Counted from the stretch's first letter, positions 1 through 6,368 are shown. The stretch: 6,370 nucleotides of DNA from Candidatus Campbellbacteria bacterium CG10_big_fil_rev_8_21_14_0_10_35_52 (GCA_002778715.1 PFAA01000006.1:1-6370), one strand, 5' to 3'. Made by a program: numbers and translations. Notes: a model not told the origin generated them from the sequence alone.

Positions 1-107
1 TTGCAAGACATCATAAAAATCCGCTAATTTTTATTATGCTTTTGTGTTCGCATCGCGCAATGTCTTTCAAAAATTATGCCCGCGACAAGTTTCGTAATTC
101 ACGATTT
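1..107. other. Short stretch downstream of the isomerase gene, no supported gene
   Basis: This region follows the isomerase stop codon on the minus strand. The best hairpin is a 4-bp stem (TCGT/ACGA, around 93-105) without a T-tract, so no terminator is called. Two adjacent ATG codons occur on the minus strand at 14-9, followed by only a few bases before the window ends. They could open the next gene but cannot be tested here. No tRNA-like or other RNA structure was recognised. Confidence 0.4.
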
Positions 108-1073
108 TCAAATAAGTTTTTTGAATTCTTCAACCATTGGGACTTGCTCCGACTCTACGCCGTAAGATTTCGCGATATAATACGCAGTCCAATCAGACAA
201 AATAAGAGAAGAAAAAATTTTATAGAAAATATTATTACTGTCAACGAGTTTTATAAATTCTATTTTTAAATTATGGTCGCGATAAAGTTTTGCGAGCGTT
301 TTCATACGCTTTTTTATTTTAGGAGTATCGTTTTTGTCCTCAAGTAATAGAAAATAAAAATTCTTTGAAAGTATTTCTGTGTCGTTGTTCGCGTCAAAAC
401 CCGCCATCTCATTATGATTAAGCTCAGGAAAAACATTATAAAACGCCGGAATTTTACTCGTCTCATTAAATTTGATTTTCCAATTATACGCAATGGGAAA
501 ATTTCGCAGTGAAGAATAAATTATAGGCACAAAATTATTTAATCTTTTGGCAAGTTCGCGTCCTTCAACTTCAAATTGAAGCGGTTTTAGGATTGAAGAA
601 ATTTGACGCGCTTCAGTAATCGCGCGTTCCAAATTCATAATCCTCAAAAGAGCCATTAGATTAAAACCAATAGCAGAACGCGGTTGAATGCCTGTATTGG
701 GCATTTGAACATAAGGAAGCTTGTTTTTTTTAGCAAGTTCAAGAAGTTTCCCGCCAATGGAAATAATCGCCAGTGGAAGATTCTTTGCATCGGCTTCTTC
801 AAAAGCGGAAAGTGTTTCTTCGGTATTTCCAGAATATGAACTTAAAATTATCAAACGGTCTTTTAAGACACCCTCCGGGAGCGACGGCAATTTATAATCT
901 TGATGAATTATTATATCAAAGCTCGGGTCCCATACTTTCAGAAGGTCTGCCGCCAAATGCGAACCTCCCATACCAATAACAAGAAATTTATCCGCGGATT
1001 TTAACGCATCAATATTCTCAATTTTTGGTTCGTATGCGAATTGATTTGCAAAATTTTTTATTGCTTCAAACAT
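108..1073 (-). CDS. Bifunctional phosphoglucose/phosphomannose isomerase (SIS domains)
   Basis: This 321-residue cytoplasmic protein should interconvert glucose 6-phosphate or mannose 6-phosphate with fructose 6-phosphate. It has two SIS (sugar isomerase) domains, about residues 25-150 and 175-321. The sugar-phosphate binding motifs GMGGS (34-38) and SYSGNT (79-84) are intact. Family catalytic positions known from the Pyrobaculum aerophilum enzyme have clear counterparts: R132 in QPRSA, E204 in FNET, H220 in LNHNE, and a lysine (K318 or K319) in the C-terminal VEEFKK. Length is normal for this archaeal-type family and far shorter than classical bacterial PGI. The ATG start lies four bases after the stop of the phosphomannomutase-like gene, with no Shine-Dalgarno sequence, so coupled translation is likely. 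The stop is TGA at the usual family end. It probably completes the mannose branch and may also serve as the cell's glycolytic PGI. Family assignment is firm; relative PGI and PMI activity is inferred. Confidence 0.87.
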   Translation of the reverse strand: MFEAIKNFANQFAYEPKIENIDALKSADKFLVIGMGGSHLAADLLKVWDPSFDIIIHQDYKLPSLPEGVLKDRLIILSSYSGNTEETLSAFEEADAKNLPLAIISIGGKLLELAKKNKLPYVQMPNTGIQPRSAIGFNLMALLRIMNLERAITEARQISSILKPLQFEVEGRELAKRLNNFVPIIYSSLRNFPIAYNWKIKFNETSKIPAFYNVFPELNHNEMAGFDANNDTEILSKNFYFLLLEDKNDTPKIKKRMKTLAKLYRDHNLKIEFIKLVDSNNIFYKIFSSLILSDWTAYYIAKSYGVESEQVPMVEEFKKLI

Positions 1074-1077
1074 AATT

Positions 1078-1884
1078 TTATTTTTTAGCCAATAATTTGC
1101 GGATTAAATATTTTACATCAGTTATTCCGGAGACTTGGATAGTGTCTATACCTATTGAAACAACAGCAAAATCATTCCCTCCCTCAAAAATAGCATCCCC
1201 GATATACGCCATTTCTTTGATGGACGCTGATAATAATTTTGCGATTTTCTTTATTCCATATGCCTTGTCAATTCCCTTTTTGGTCACATCTATTGAAGTG
1301 AGTCCGCCAATTCTGACTTCAAAATCTGACAGATATTTTTCTAAAGCAACTTTAAGCTGAAAACGAATATCTTGTTTTTTGTTCCATTCTTCTTTTTTGG
1401 CAATTGACGCTTTCTGGCCAAGCGCCGAGAAAGTAATTTGACTTTCACGGTCTTCTATGACATTTCCGTATATAATCTCCGATGGAATATAATCAATATC
1501 GGCAAACGCTTTCTTAAAAGCATCTCCTATCCTGCTTTTTTCTTTCGTCGTCAAAATATTTTTATACGCTAACCGCCACATTCTGTCTTCATACTTGTAT
1601 AATCTTCCTCCTGATGTTGGAAGAATAAAAAGATTTTTAAGATGGTCCTTTGGACAGTTCAGAAACTCAAGAAATTGCTTTTTAAATTGCGGATAATTTC
1701 CGCCACTGATAACCGCTACGATTTTCTTTTCAAGAAGTCTGCAAATAAGGTTTGCCATTTCTTTATCAAGATTCATCTTACTTTTAGTGAGTGTTCCGTC
1801 TAAATCAAACACTATGATTTTTTTAATGCTTAATAGTTTGATATTTTTATCAAGATTAGATATTTTTTTATGATTTTTAATCAT
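1078..1884 (-). CDS. HAD-IIB phosphomannomutase-like protein
   Basis: This 268-residue protein resembles eukaryotic-type phosphomannomutase (PMM1/PMM2), which converts mannose 1-phosphate to mannose 6-phosphate. The HAD nucleophile motif FDLDGT (26-31) supplies D27 and the acid/base D29. ISGG (59-62) fits motif II. The cap holds a sugar-binding stretch, GGLTSIDV (193-200), that aligns with PMM2 GGQISFDV and keeps the serine (S197) and aspartate (D199). K207 follows in GIDK, and the Mg-binding motif GDAIFEGGND (229-238) aligns with PMM2 GDKTMPGGND. R146 matches PMM2 R123, but the PMM2 R134 position is Q157. That change leaves room for a phosphatase or altered sugar specificity. M1 is the only ATG ahead of the HAD motif. 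The gene follows an AT-rich 119-bp gap and sits immediately upstream of the sugar-phosphate isomerase, which supports a mutase role. The HAD-IIB family is certain; mutase activity is an inference. Confidence 0.72.
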   Translation of the reverse strand: MIKNHKKISNLDKNIKLLSIKKIIVFDLDGTLTKSKMNLDKEMANLICRLLEKKIVAVISGGNYPQFKKQFLEFLNCPKDHLKNLFILPTSGGRLYKYEDRMWRLAYKNILTTKEKSRIGDAFKKAFADIDYIPSEIIYGNVIEDRESQITFSALGQKASIAKKEEWNKKQDIRFQLKVALEKYLSDFEVRIGGLTSIDVTKKGIDKAYGIKKIAKLLSASIKEMAYIGDAIFEGGNDFAVVSIGIDTIQVSGITDVKYLIRKLLAKK

Positions 1885-2003
1885 TTATTTTTTATTTTGA
1901 CAATATTCATCATATTACAAGCTTGCTTTATCTGATTATAATTTGTTATTCAAAACATAATTCATTTTTATGTGTTCCATATTAACCAAGATTTATAATA
2001 AGA
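1885..2003 (-). promoter_or_regulatory. AT-rich gap with possible promoter for the mutase-isomerase pair
   Basis: This 119-bp gap separates the double GH130 gene from the phosphomannomutase-like gene. On the minus strand it contains a perfect TATAAT at 1940-1935, which would place a transcript start near 1928 and a leader of about 44 bases. The matching -35 position is poor (GAATTA). An imperfect AT-only hairpin lies around 1922-1899, with AATAT and ATATT arms and a GATGA loop. It has no GC stem or U-tract, so I do not call it a terminator. In DNA this AT-rich a chance TATAAT is common, so independent expression of the last two genes is only a possibility. Confidence 0.25.
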
Positions 2004-3923
2004 TTAATATTTACATGTATCAAGAATATCTAAAAGTTTTTTTAGTTCCATTGTTGCGACGCCCACTACCCTATCGCCTCCGCCATAATACATAAATAAT
2101 GTTTCGCTGATAACCACCACGCCGCAAGGAAATACCACATCTGGCATCTCGCCATTTTTTTCATAGTCAGCTTCCGGCTCAAAAATTGGCTCATCGGCGC
2201 GGGCGATAATTTTTGTAGGATAATGCAGGTCTGTTAATACAGCGCCAACACGATAAATATTATCTTCAGAGATGCCATGATAGAATAAAATCCAGCCCTT
2301 CGCGGTTTTAATTGGCGGAGACGCAATACCAACCTTTTTTGAATCCCACCATCCTTTTCTTGGCATTATAAAGCGATATTCCTCAAGCCAATGCGTTCCG
2401 TCAAAATCCAAAGTTTTATGAAATGAGAGGTCAATACTATCACCGATGCGATGAATAATGACATATTTACCATTAATTTTTTCTGGAAACATTGCCGCGT
2501 CTTTATCGTCCAAATTAGGAGGAGAGATGAGTATTGAGCGCGACCAATTCCATTTTTGAGCCAAAAAATCCCGCGCGCCAATCCAAGTAAAAGCCACTCG
2601 TGGAGGATTTTCGCCATCAAAAGCGGTGTAAAACATATAAATTTTATTGCCGATTTTTATAAGTCGCGGGTCTTCAGCGCCTGAATTTTTTCCAAGCTGT
2701 AATTTTTGTTCAAACGGTTCGCGAGGCGTATAAATCGGTTCGGGATTGCGATAATCAATATTGATGCCATCTTGACTGTTGGCATAACCAATAACTGAAG
2801 TATTATCTTTAGACATTGCGCGATATAAAAGATGCGTCTTTCCTTCCAAATATATTGCCGCCGGATTAAAAGTATTCTTTGCCTCCCAAGAATGCTCTTT
2901 TATAGGAGTAATTATGGGATTTTCTTTTACTCTCGCAAATTTTATCAATAGCTTGTTTTTTTGGATAAGTTTCTTAAGAAATGCTTGCATATTAATAAAA
3001 GCAAGCGAACAGGTGGTATCTGCGGCGCCGTAATACAGAGAAAGTATATTTTTCTTAAGTAAAGCGCCTGATGGGAAAATAACATTCGGCGCAAGACCAT
3101 ATTTTTCGTAGTATTCTTCTGGAATAAGAATGGGAAAATCAGTTTTCGCAATGACTTTAAGTGGGTTTTTAAAATCTAAAAGCACCGCTTCAACGCCGAA
3201 AATTTTTTGCGAGGAAAAATAATTTTTAATATATGAATAGATTAAAAGCCAACCATATTTTGTTTTTAGGGGAGGCGCTCCGACTTCAATATGGTCTTCT
3301 GGACGGCGTTGAAGCGGTAAAGAATACTGCTCAAATTTTTTATACCATTTCTGCCAATTTTTTTCTGACCAAATATCTTTTTCTTTGTCAAATGAAGCCA
3401 AGCATATTTTTGCCGGCAACCTATCTGTATTTACTGTCAACACTGCCCAAATTTTTCCATTTATTTTTTCCGAAAAAAGTGACATTCCTTTAGCATTAAA
3501 CGGAGTAATAAGGTGTTTATCTTCAATCGTTTTTAAATCTTTACTTATGGCGAGCCCTACTTTAATGCCGTCGGCTCTGAAAGGATAATTAGAAAGCGCG
3601 GTATAAAAAATATAATACTTATCGCCAAGTTTTGTTATTCGCGGGTCTTCGCATCCCATTTTTTCCCATTCGCGCTCTGGAATTATAAATCGTCTTCTGT
3701 TATAAAAATTAATTCCATCTTTGCTTTCCGCTATACCGATATCAGATACACTAAGTTTTATATTTGCTGTAGTATGGTAATGTAATAGAGAAATAGCGCG
3801 ATAAAGAAGAAATATTTTATTTCCTTTTTCAATAGGACAACCGTTAAAAACAGCCTCCGCTTCCCATGATTGGTTTTTATTAGGTTTTAATATCGGATTT
3901 TTATCGTAGCGTTCAATTATCAT
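2004..3923 (-). CDS. Tandem double-domain GH130 beta-mannoside phosphorylase-like protein
   Basis: This 639-residue protein consists of two consecutive GH130 five-bladed propellers, about 1-320 and 326-639. GH130 enzymes phosphorolyse beta-mannosides to alpha-mannose 1-phosphate, though some members hydrolyse beta-1,2-mannosides. Each half opens with a KNPIL/ENPII motif, repeats WEA..FN and YRA (41-43, 367-369), and keeps the catalytic-Asp motif EDPR (92-95 and 417-420). The C-terminal half has an orthodox FPEKINGKY (479-487), H491-R492 and YHG (548-550). The N-terminal half reads FSEKINGK, loses the HR pair, has YSY (229-231) in place of YHG, and carries a distinctive RRPEDH (206-211). It may therefore differ in specificity or mechanism. 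No signal peptide or membrane segment is visible. Its ATG comes one base after the TAA of the preceding GH130 gene, so the two are very probably co-translated. Substrate linkage cannot be read from the sequence. Confidence 0.85.
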   Translation of the reverse strand: MIIERYDKNPILKPNKNQSWEAEAVFNGCPIEKGNKIFLLYRAISLLHYHTTANIKLSVSDIGIAESKDGINFYNRRRFIIPEREWEKMGCEDPRITKLGDKYYIFYTALSNYPFRADGIKVGLAISKDLKTIEDKHLITPFNAKGMSLFSEKINGKIWAVLTVNTDRLPAKICLASFDKEKDIWSEKNWQKWYKKFEQYSLPLQRRPEDHIEVGAPPLKTKYGWLLIYSYIKNYFSSQKIFGVEAVLLDFKNPLKVIAKTDFPILIPEEYYEKYGLAPNVIFPSGALLKKNILSLYYGAADTTCSLAFINMQAFLKKLIQKNKLLIKFARVKENPIITPIKEHSWEAKNTFNPAAIYLEGKTHLLYRAMSKDNTSVIGYANSQDGINIDYRNPEPIYTPREPFEQKLQLGKNSGAEDPRLIKIGNKIYMFYTAFDGENPPRVAFTWIGARDFLAQKWNWSRSILISPPNLDDKDAAMFPEKINGKYVIIHRIGDSIDLSFHKTLDFDGTHWLEEYRFIMPRKGWWDSKKVGIASPPIKTAKGWILFYHGISEDNIYRVGAVLTDLHYPTKIIARADEPIFEPEADYEKNGEMPDVVFPCGVVVISETLFMYYGGGDRVVGVATMELKKLLDILDTCKY

Positions 3924-3924
3924 A

Positions 3925-5097
3925 TTATTTTTTCTTTAAAATTCTTGTCTTAAGTTTTGGCATATCTTCTCTTACAAGAGTTGTCAGAAATTCTTGAAGT
4001 GGAGCATAAGCAACGCCAACATAGCTATCAGAAGCGCCGTAATAAACTAAAATCTCATCACGCATAATTACCGCTCCAGAAACATAAACCACTCCGACTT
4101 TAAAACCATTATTTTCATAAACTTCTTCTGGCTCCAAAATCGGCTCTTGAGAACGATGTAGTATTTTTGTCGGATCATTAAGGTCAAGGAGCATTGCTCC
4201 CACTTTATACTTACTCATATCATTCGCATTCATAGCTTGATAAAACAAAAGCCAACCGTCTTTTGTTTTTAGAGGAGGAGCGCCCGCTCCGCGCACATAA
4301 CTATCCCAACAATTTTTCTTACCATAACCATTATAATAACTTTGAATGAAATCCCCGTCTTTAAATTCCAAACTATCTATATACTCAATGGATATTCTTG
4401 GACTAATACTATGTAAGATGGCATATTTGCCATTTATTTTTTCGGGGAAAATGACCCAATTCTTGTGGACTTCGCCTTGCGCAGAAATTAATTTTGGTGA
4501 TTTCCATTTCCAGTTCTTATGCAGAAAATCTTTTATTTTTATTGAAGTTAAAGCTACTCGCAATCCAAAATCGCAAGCGGTATAGGTCATATATAAAACA
4601 TCTTCCTCGTCCACGCGAACTATTCTCGGGTCTTCAGCTCCTCCAAAACTGCCGCCGGAAGCAAAAGAGTAATAATTAAAAACAGACATATCATTTAGTC
4701 CGTGTTCATAAACTGGATAAGAAAGTCGCTCATCAACCGCAAAACCATCAAAAGACGATGCGTATCCGAAACGAGAAAGTCCGTCTATGCCAATAGCTCT
4801 GTAAATAAAATGGATTTTATTATTCAATAAAACAACACCCGGATTAAAAGTTTGCCATGACTCCCATTCATTTTCTTGTTTTGGCAAAATAATTGGATTT
4901 TCTTCCGCTCTTATAAACCCAACAGTCCGTCTTCTTTTTTTTGTTTTCGCCTTATTCTTATTTTTTGGTATTTTAGTTTTCTTGGCGCTAATTGGCTTAT
5001 TTGATAATTTTTTATTTACATTTCTTAAAATCGTTCTATGAGAGCCTGTTCGTTTACGATTATTTGTATTAGCGCTATGTGAATTATTTTTTTTCAT
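3925..5097 (-). CDS. Single-domain GH130 protein with a basic N-terminal tail
   Basis: This 390-residue protein has two parts. Residues 1-59 form a low-complexity tail with 22 Lys/Arg among the first 57 residues and no Asp or Glu. Residues about 60-375 form one GH130 five-bladed propeller, followed by a short basic C-terminus ending in KKK. GH130 landmarks are ENPIILP (66-72), TFNP (83-86), the catalytic-Asp motif GGAEDPR (152-158), FPEKINGKY (217-225), APPLKT (273-278) and VYYGASD (351-357). At the YHG position of phosphorylases it has YQA (286-288), so the expected phosphate-binding histidine is absent. M1 is the only usable start: no in-frame ATG, GTG or TTG occurs before codon 71, which already lies in blade 1. 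The tail is therefore part of the gene. It heads the mannoside cluster, just after a terminator and a possible promoter. Its domain looks closer to the second half of the downstream protein than to the first half. GH130 membership is firm; phosphorylase or hydrolase activity is undecided. Confidence 0.85.
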   Translation of the reverse strand: MKKNNSHSANTNNRKRTGSHRTILRNVNKKLSNKPISAKKTKIPKNKNKAKTKKRRRTVGFIRAEENPIILPKQENEWESWQTFNPGVVLLNNKIHFIYRAIGIDGLSRFGYASSFDGFAVDERLSYPVYEHGLNDMSVFNYYSFASGGSFGGAEDPRIVRVDEEDVLYMTYTACDFGLRVALTSIKIKDFLHKNWKWKSPKLISAQGEVHKNWVIFPEKINGKYAILHSISPRISIEYIDSLEFKDGDFIQSYYNGYGKKNCWDSYVRGAGAPPLKTKDGWLLFYQAMNANDMSKYKVGAMLLDLNDPTKILHRSQEPILEPEEVYENNGFKVGVVYVSGAVIMRDEILVYYGASDSYVGVAYAPLQEFLTTLVREDMPKLKTRILKKK

Positions 5098-5149
5098 ATT
5101 ATTCTAATCTCTATACTATCAAATTCTTGCCAACTATCTTCAGTATTTA

Positions 5150-5158
5150 AGTATATCA
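5150..5158 (-). promoter_or_regulatory. Possible extended -10 promoter of the GH130 cluster
   Basis: The minus strand reads TGATATACT here, an extended -10 (TGN followed by TATACT). It lies between the terminator of the upstream gene and the first GH130 start. The predicted transcript start is near 5143, giving a leader of about 46 bases. The -35 position is weak (ATTTTA at 17-bp spacing), as can be tolerated with an extended -10. Position and motif agree, but the surrounding AT-richness makes this a modest call. Confidence 0.38.
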
Positions 5159-5190
5159 TCTTATTATTGTAATAAAATTCGCTGAGATAA

Positions 5191-5221
5191 AAATCCGCGA
5201 AGTTTTCTACTTCGCGGATTT
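5191..5221 (-). terminator. Rho-independent terminator after the thymidylate synthase gene
   Basis: A perfect 13-bp inverted repeat (arms 5191-5203 and 5209-5221) encloses a 5-base loop. The stem core is CCGCGAAG paired with CTTCGCGG. Read on the minus strand, the hairpin is followed by a T-rich run (GGATTTTTATC). It begins four bases after the thymidylate synthase stop codon, so it should end that transcript and isolate the GH130 cluster. The arms are symmetric, but the plus strand has no gene ending here, so minus-strand function is the natural reading. Confidence 0.82.
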
Positions 5222-5225
5222 AAGA

Positions 5226-6368
5226 TTAAAAATCAAGCGGTTTGTCTTGAACATAAGACAAACCCTTTTTTAGCGCTATCTCCGCTTTTTGAAGTTCGGC
5301 GCCGATATCGAGCAAGTGGTCCGACCGACTCAAAATCTCCAGTTGAGCGATTTTTTTCATTATCTCTTTGGCGATTTTAGCGTTAAAACTCAACAACTCC
5401 TCTCCTTGCGGACCTTGAAAAACAGCAAAAATTTCTTCATCTTTCACTCTAATCACCAGATATCCTCTTGGGTCGGTTTGAGTTTTTTCATCAAAAATCA
5501 AATTCGGCTCCCTTTCCCAGAACGCGCACTCCACCAATTGAGAAGCATTACCCCAATCCTGCTCATAAATATGGACTGATTCTGAGGTAATTTTAAGCTG
5601 TCCAAGTTCAAAACCCAATTCCTGGCTCACCTTTTTTTGCAAAATCCGCAAACCAAAAGCATTCGGAATCGCGCCCTTAAAAATGTCATGGCTTCTGATA
5701 GTCGCCAAGAAATGAAGCTTACCATTGCTTTGAAGCGCCTGTATCTGAGTGATACACGGCGGTTCTGTTGAAAAAGCGTCAACTTCAGGCACCAATGTTG
5801 TCGCCACCGCCCTTCGCGAATCGGGAGAATCTTTAAGCTGTTTAATAATCACCTCTTTAATCTGGTCTAAATTTCCATCGCTTAAGGGATATTTCATTAA
5901 ACGATTTCCATAAGTATAAGCTATCCCTGCGGGCGGTTCCGACGATAAAAAAACCGAATAATATTCTTTAAGGTCTTTTTCAATCGCGCCAGTGACTTTT
6001 TGCAATTCCCCGGGCCATTCTAAAGTTAATGATAAATCCGGCTCATCCGGATTTTCATCGCTTATCACCCAAGCCACGCTTATTAATTCTTTTTGCTGAT
6101 AGCCATATTGCGTTCCCTTAATCAAACCGTATCGCATTATTCTTTCCACCACTCTCAGCCACGCCTCAATAATTGTTTTTCCATGAATCAGCCACCCAAC
6201 TTCTTCCGAAGGAAAAGTTTCTATTTTTTCCAAAATAGCATCCGGAAATTTTATCAATTCCATATATGGCTCATTGATTGCTTCTTCTTCGTTTATGCGC
6301 TTTTCCGCTTCTTCTAAAGAAAGATGACTCATATCAATCAGCTCAACATTACTGATAATCTTTTTCAC
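5226..6368 (-). CDS. thyA: Thymidylate synthase (archaeal-like) with C-terminal DUF4346-like domain
   Basis: This protein should methylate dUMP to dTMP using methylene-tetrahydrofolate. The synthase core spans about residues 45-290. PDSRR (182-186) supplies the phosphate-binding arginine pair, EPPC contains the nucleophile C205, IRSHD (224-228) matches the QRSxD signature, N236 aligns with the Asn that selects dUMP over dCMP, and HIY (266-268) matches the His-x-Tyr pair. YTYGNR (151-156) fits the PVYGKQW region. Residues about 298-380 resemble DUF4346, with DPRGYLVI (299-306), an HLLDIGAELQKAEIAL stretch (351-366) and a YVQD end (372-375). At 380 residues it is much longer than the usual bacterial enzyme of about 264. 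The proposed start is GTG two bases from the window edge. The coding frame could begin further upstream, or at the ATG of codon 13, so treat the 5' end as unresolved. It is followed by its own terminator and is probably unrelated to the mannoside genes. Confidence 0.85.
   Translation of the reverse strand: MKKIISNVELIDMSHLSLEEAEKRINEEEAINEPYMELIKFPDAILEKIETFPSEEVGWLIHGKTIIEAWLRVVERIMRYGLIKGTQYGYQQKELISVAWVISDENPDEPDLSLTLEWPGELQKVTGAIEKDLKEYYSVFLSSEPPAGIAYTYGNRLMKYPLSDGNLDQIKEVIIKQLKDSPDSRRAVATTLVPEVDAFSTEPPCITQIQALQSNGKLHFLATIRSHDIFKGAIPNAFGLRILQKKVSQELGFELGQLKITSESVHIYEQDWGNASQLVECAFWEREPNLIFDEKTQTDPRGYLVIRVKDEEIFAVFQGPQGEELLSFNAKIAKEIMKKIAQLEILSRSDHLLDIGAELQKAEIALKKGLSYVQDKPLDF

Noticed and set aside
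1..14. Start of another minus-strand gene at the tandem ATG codons (14-9), with CATAAT upstream as a -10
   Set aside because: Only about four codons are visible and the -35 match is poor (TTGCGC), so neither gene nor promoter can be supported.
93..105. Terminator after the isomerase gene
   Set aside because: The stem is only 4 bp and is not followed by a T-tract on the minus strand.
108..110. TGA as a recoded glycine codon (code 25), extending the isomerase
   Set aside because: The protein already ends at the normal family C-terminus (VEEFKKLI), and no in-frame TGA interrupts any gene in the window.
36..269. Plus-strand open frame of 77 codons overlapping the 3' end of the isomerase gene
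   Set aside because: It lies mostly antisense to a well-supported gene, has no recognisable domain, and its composition follows the AT-rich complement.
1097..1360. Plus-strand open frame of 87 codons inside the phosphomannomutase-like gene
   Set aside because: It is antisense to conserved HAD motifs, which explain the sequence fully; the open frame is incidental.
1899..1922. Terminator in the gap before the phosphomannomutase-like gene
   Set aside because: The imperfect hairpin is made almost only of A-T pairs and lacks a U-tract; it would be too unstable.
2366..2620. Minus-strand open frame of 84 codons with a hydrophobic look
   Set aside because: It is an alternate frame of the second GH130 propeller; the hydrophobic character arises from codons of the real frame.
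5289..5579. Plus-strand open frame of 96 codons inside the thymidylate synthase gene
   Set aside because: It is antisense to the DUF4346-like and His-x-Tyr regions and shows no family signature.
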